Assembly: GCA_009602725.1 (NCBI GenBank)
Contig: WELB01000019.1
Location: forward strand, 911,647 to 924,811
Direction: 5' to 3'
DNA from: Spirogloea muscicola
Lineage: Eukaryota; Streptophyta; Zygnematophyceae; Spirogloeales; Spirogloeaceae
Length of the DNA stretch: 13,165 bases
This document shows, in pieces, positions 7,064 to 13,165 of the stretch; position 1 is the stretch's first letter, and the number at the start of each line of letters is the position of its first letter. Under the pieces are notes generated by a model that saw only the letters and a program-made list of their open reading frames with translations, was not told where the DNA came from and searched no databases. The translations under genes were made by a program, and so were the position numbers.

Positions 7064-7280
7064 GTGCCGACAGTGAGCGACGGGCTGCAGCAGCACGCAG
7101 CAGCAGAGCTGCATCTCTTGCTGGGCATCACTGTACCAAACCTCCCGAGACCTAGTGCTTCACGTGCCACCCTTCCCGGGGGGGTATTCGGGTCGGACCA
7201 TGGCCCAACCACAAAGCAGCACGCAGGTCCAATGACCTGCTCATCCGAGCGTACCCTGGGCGACGCACAGGTTGCACAAG
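7064..7280 (+). CDS. Candidate exon with strong donor, unrecognised
   Basis: The frame reads VPTVSDGLQQHAAAELHLLL, GITVPNLPRPS, and ends SSERTLGDAQVAQ at the consensus donor CACAAG|GTAAGC (7281). An acceptor-like CTTCGAGCAG lies just upstream, near 7062. The protein context is unknown; it may be a late exon of the plus-strand locus that starts at 4835. Confidence 0.25.
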
Positions 7281-7653
7281 GTAAGCTTTCTTAGCTTGGG
7301 CTTGATGTCAGGAAGTTGCCCGTAGCTACAGACAGGGAGCTTGAGCAAGGCCCTACCAAGTTACCAGCAGCTACCGACAGGGAATGTAGCCTGGGCGACG
7401 CATGCTGCGCGAGGCTAGGTCTTGTAGCTTGGGCAAGTTCTCATGATGCTGCAGGTAGCTACATAAAAGGTCATGCAATGGAACGGGCACACCAACGGCG
7501 GGAAAGTTGCATGCCCTGGCTGCCGCCCCAGGTATAGGAGGGGCGACTCCTTTCCAGCTGCCAGTATTTCTTGCGGCTGCTGACTAAGGGCACATGTATA
7601 GGCATCCTCAGTGATCTGTTAGCTTTCTGACTGCTTTGGACGTTGTTCTATTG
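7281..7653. other. Noncoding stretch with imperfect tandem motifs
   Basis: TAGCTACAGACAGGGA (about 7322) and CAGCTACCGACAGGGA (about 7369) are 47 bases apart. CTGGGCGACGCA occurs at about 7256 and 7391, and GTAGCT(A/T) recurs several times. This suggests an old local duplication in an intron or intergenic spacer. Confidence 0.5.
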
Positions 7654-7703
7654 GAGAAGAAGCAGCTCATTTCAAGGAGGGCGAGGGCTGTGACAGAACA
7701 AGA
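7654..7703 (+). repeat. Dispersed repeat, copy 3
   Basis: GAAGAAGCAGCTCATTTCAA and GGGCGAGGGCTGTGACAG align with the copy at 6703, with several substitutions and gaps. Confidence 0.5.
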
Positions 7704-7963
7704 AGGAGCTCTTTGAAGGGCTGTGAAATGCCAGACCACACACACCCCATATGTGTATAAGGAGTACGGCAGCATGACCGGCGCATGGATGCAGGCAGTG
7801 GCCTAGCTAGGCTGGTCAGCAGCGTGCAGTGCCGGGCGTCGGCATGTTGTGCAAGGGTCAACCTGCTGCCGCATTGGCAGCTGTGGCTGGAGGGAAGCTG
7901 TCAGTGCTACAGAGCCGGAGCCTTTGAATCACAACCTGTATTGCCAGGAGGTGCTCCATGTGG
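7704..7963 (-). other. Probable 3' UTR and downstream flank of PTA
   Basis: It directly follows the PTA stop codon on the minus strand. No polyadenylation signal of the algal TGTAA type is visible on that strand here. The plus frame 7785-7967 starts with ATG but overlaps the PTA stop and has no support of its own. Confidence 0.45.

Positions 7964-13165
<5,202 letters not shown>

Overview
The window looks like a piece of the nuclear genome of a green alga. It has GC-rich exons, many short GT-AG introns (about 100-360 bases), Arabidopsis-type TTTAGGG/CCCTAAA telomere-like tracts, and a decayed mitochondrial cox1 copy. The seven-base telomere unit and intron density would fit a trebouxiophyte-like alga; that placement is inference. 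Nothing points to a bacterium, and there is no CRISPR array or phage.

The one gene I can read almost completely is on the minus strand, from the right edge down to 7964. It is phosphate acetyltransferase (phosphotransacetylase, Pta/PAT), long-form three-domain type. I could place 15 exons, and almost all splice phases agree. The ATPase-like N-terminal domain is in exons 1-4, the DRTGG domain in exons 5-8 and the catalytic PTA_PTB domain in exons 9-15. Exon 1 runs into a 122-base run of A that ends the window, so the start codon and first residues are missing. Exon 10 carries a frame shift inside the start of the catalytic domain. With acetate kinase, this enzyme would make acetate and ATP from acetyl-CoA during fermentation.

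The left half (1-7960) is mosaic, mostly plus-strand and hard to assign. 1-1040: a short two-exon gene fragment with a proline/arginine-rich N-terminus and a possible Myb/SANT-like domain; its second exon is duplicated tail-to-tail as a decayed inverted copy, giving a 190-base foldback. 1040-2410: scattered exon-like open frames and a TATA-like site. 2816-3329: a nuclear copy of mitochondrial cox1 (NUMT), minus strand, internally deleted, with in-frame stops. 3330-4510: GC-rich low-complexity DNA with a hairpin and a degenerate telomere-like tract. 4835-5372: an unrecognised, well-formed plus-strand coding region with an apparent frame shift near its end. 5373-7300: several exon-like frames that I cannot join with confidence, interspersed with copies of a short dispersed repeat, another copy of which lies in PTA intron 1.

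The most notable observations are the cox1 NUMT, the foldback exon duplication, the oppositely oriented telomere-like tracts (one inside a PTA intron), the two frame shifts and the terminal poly-A. I see no convincing new multi-gene system.
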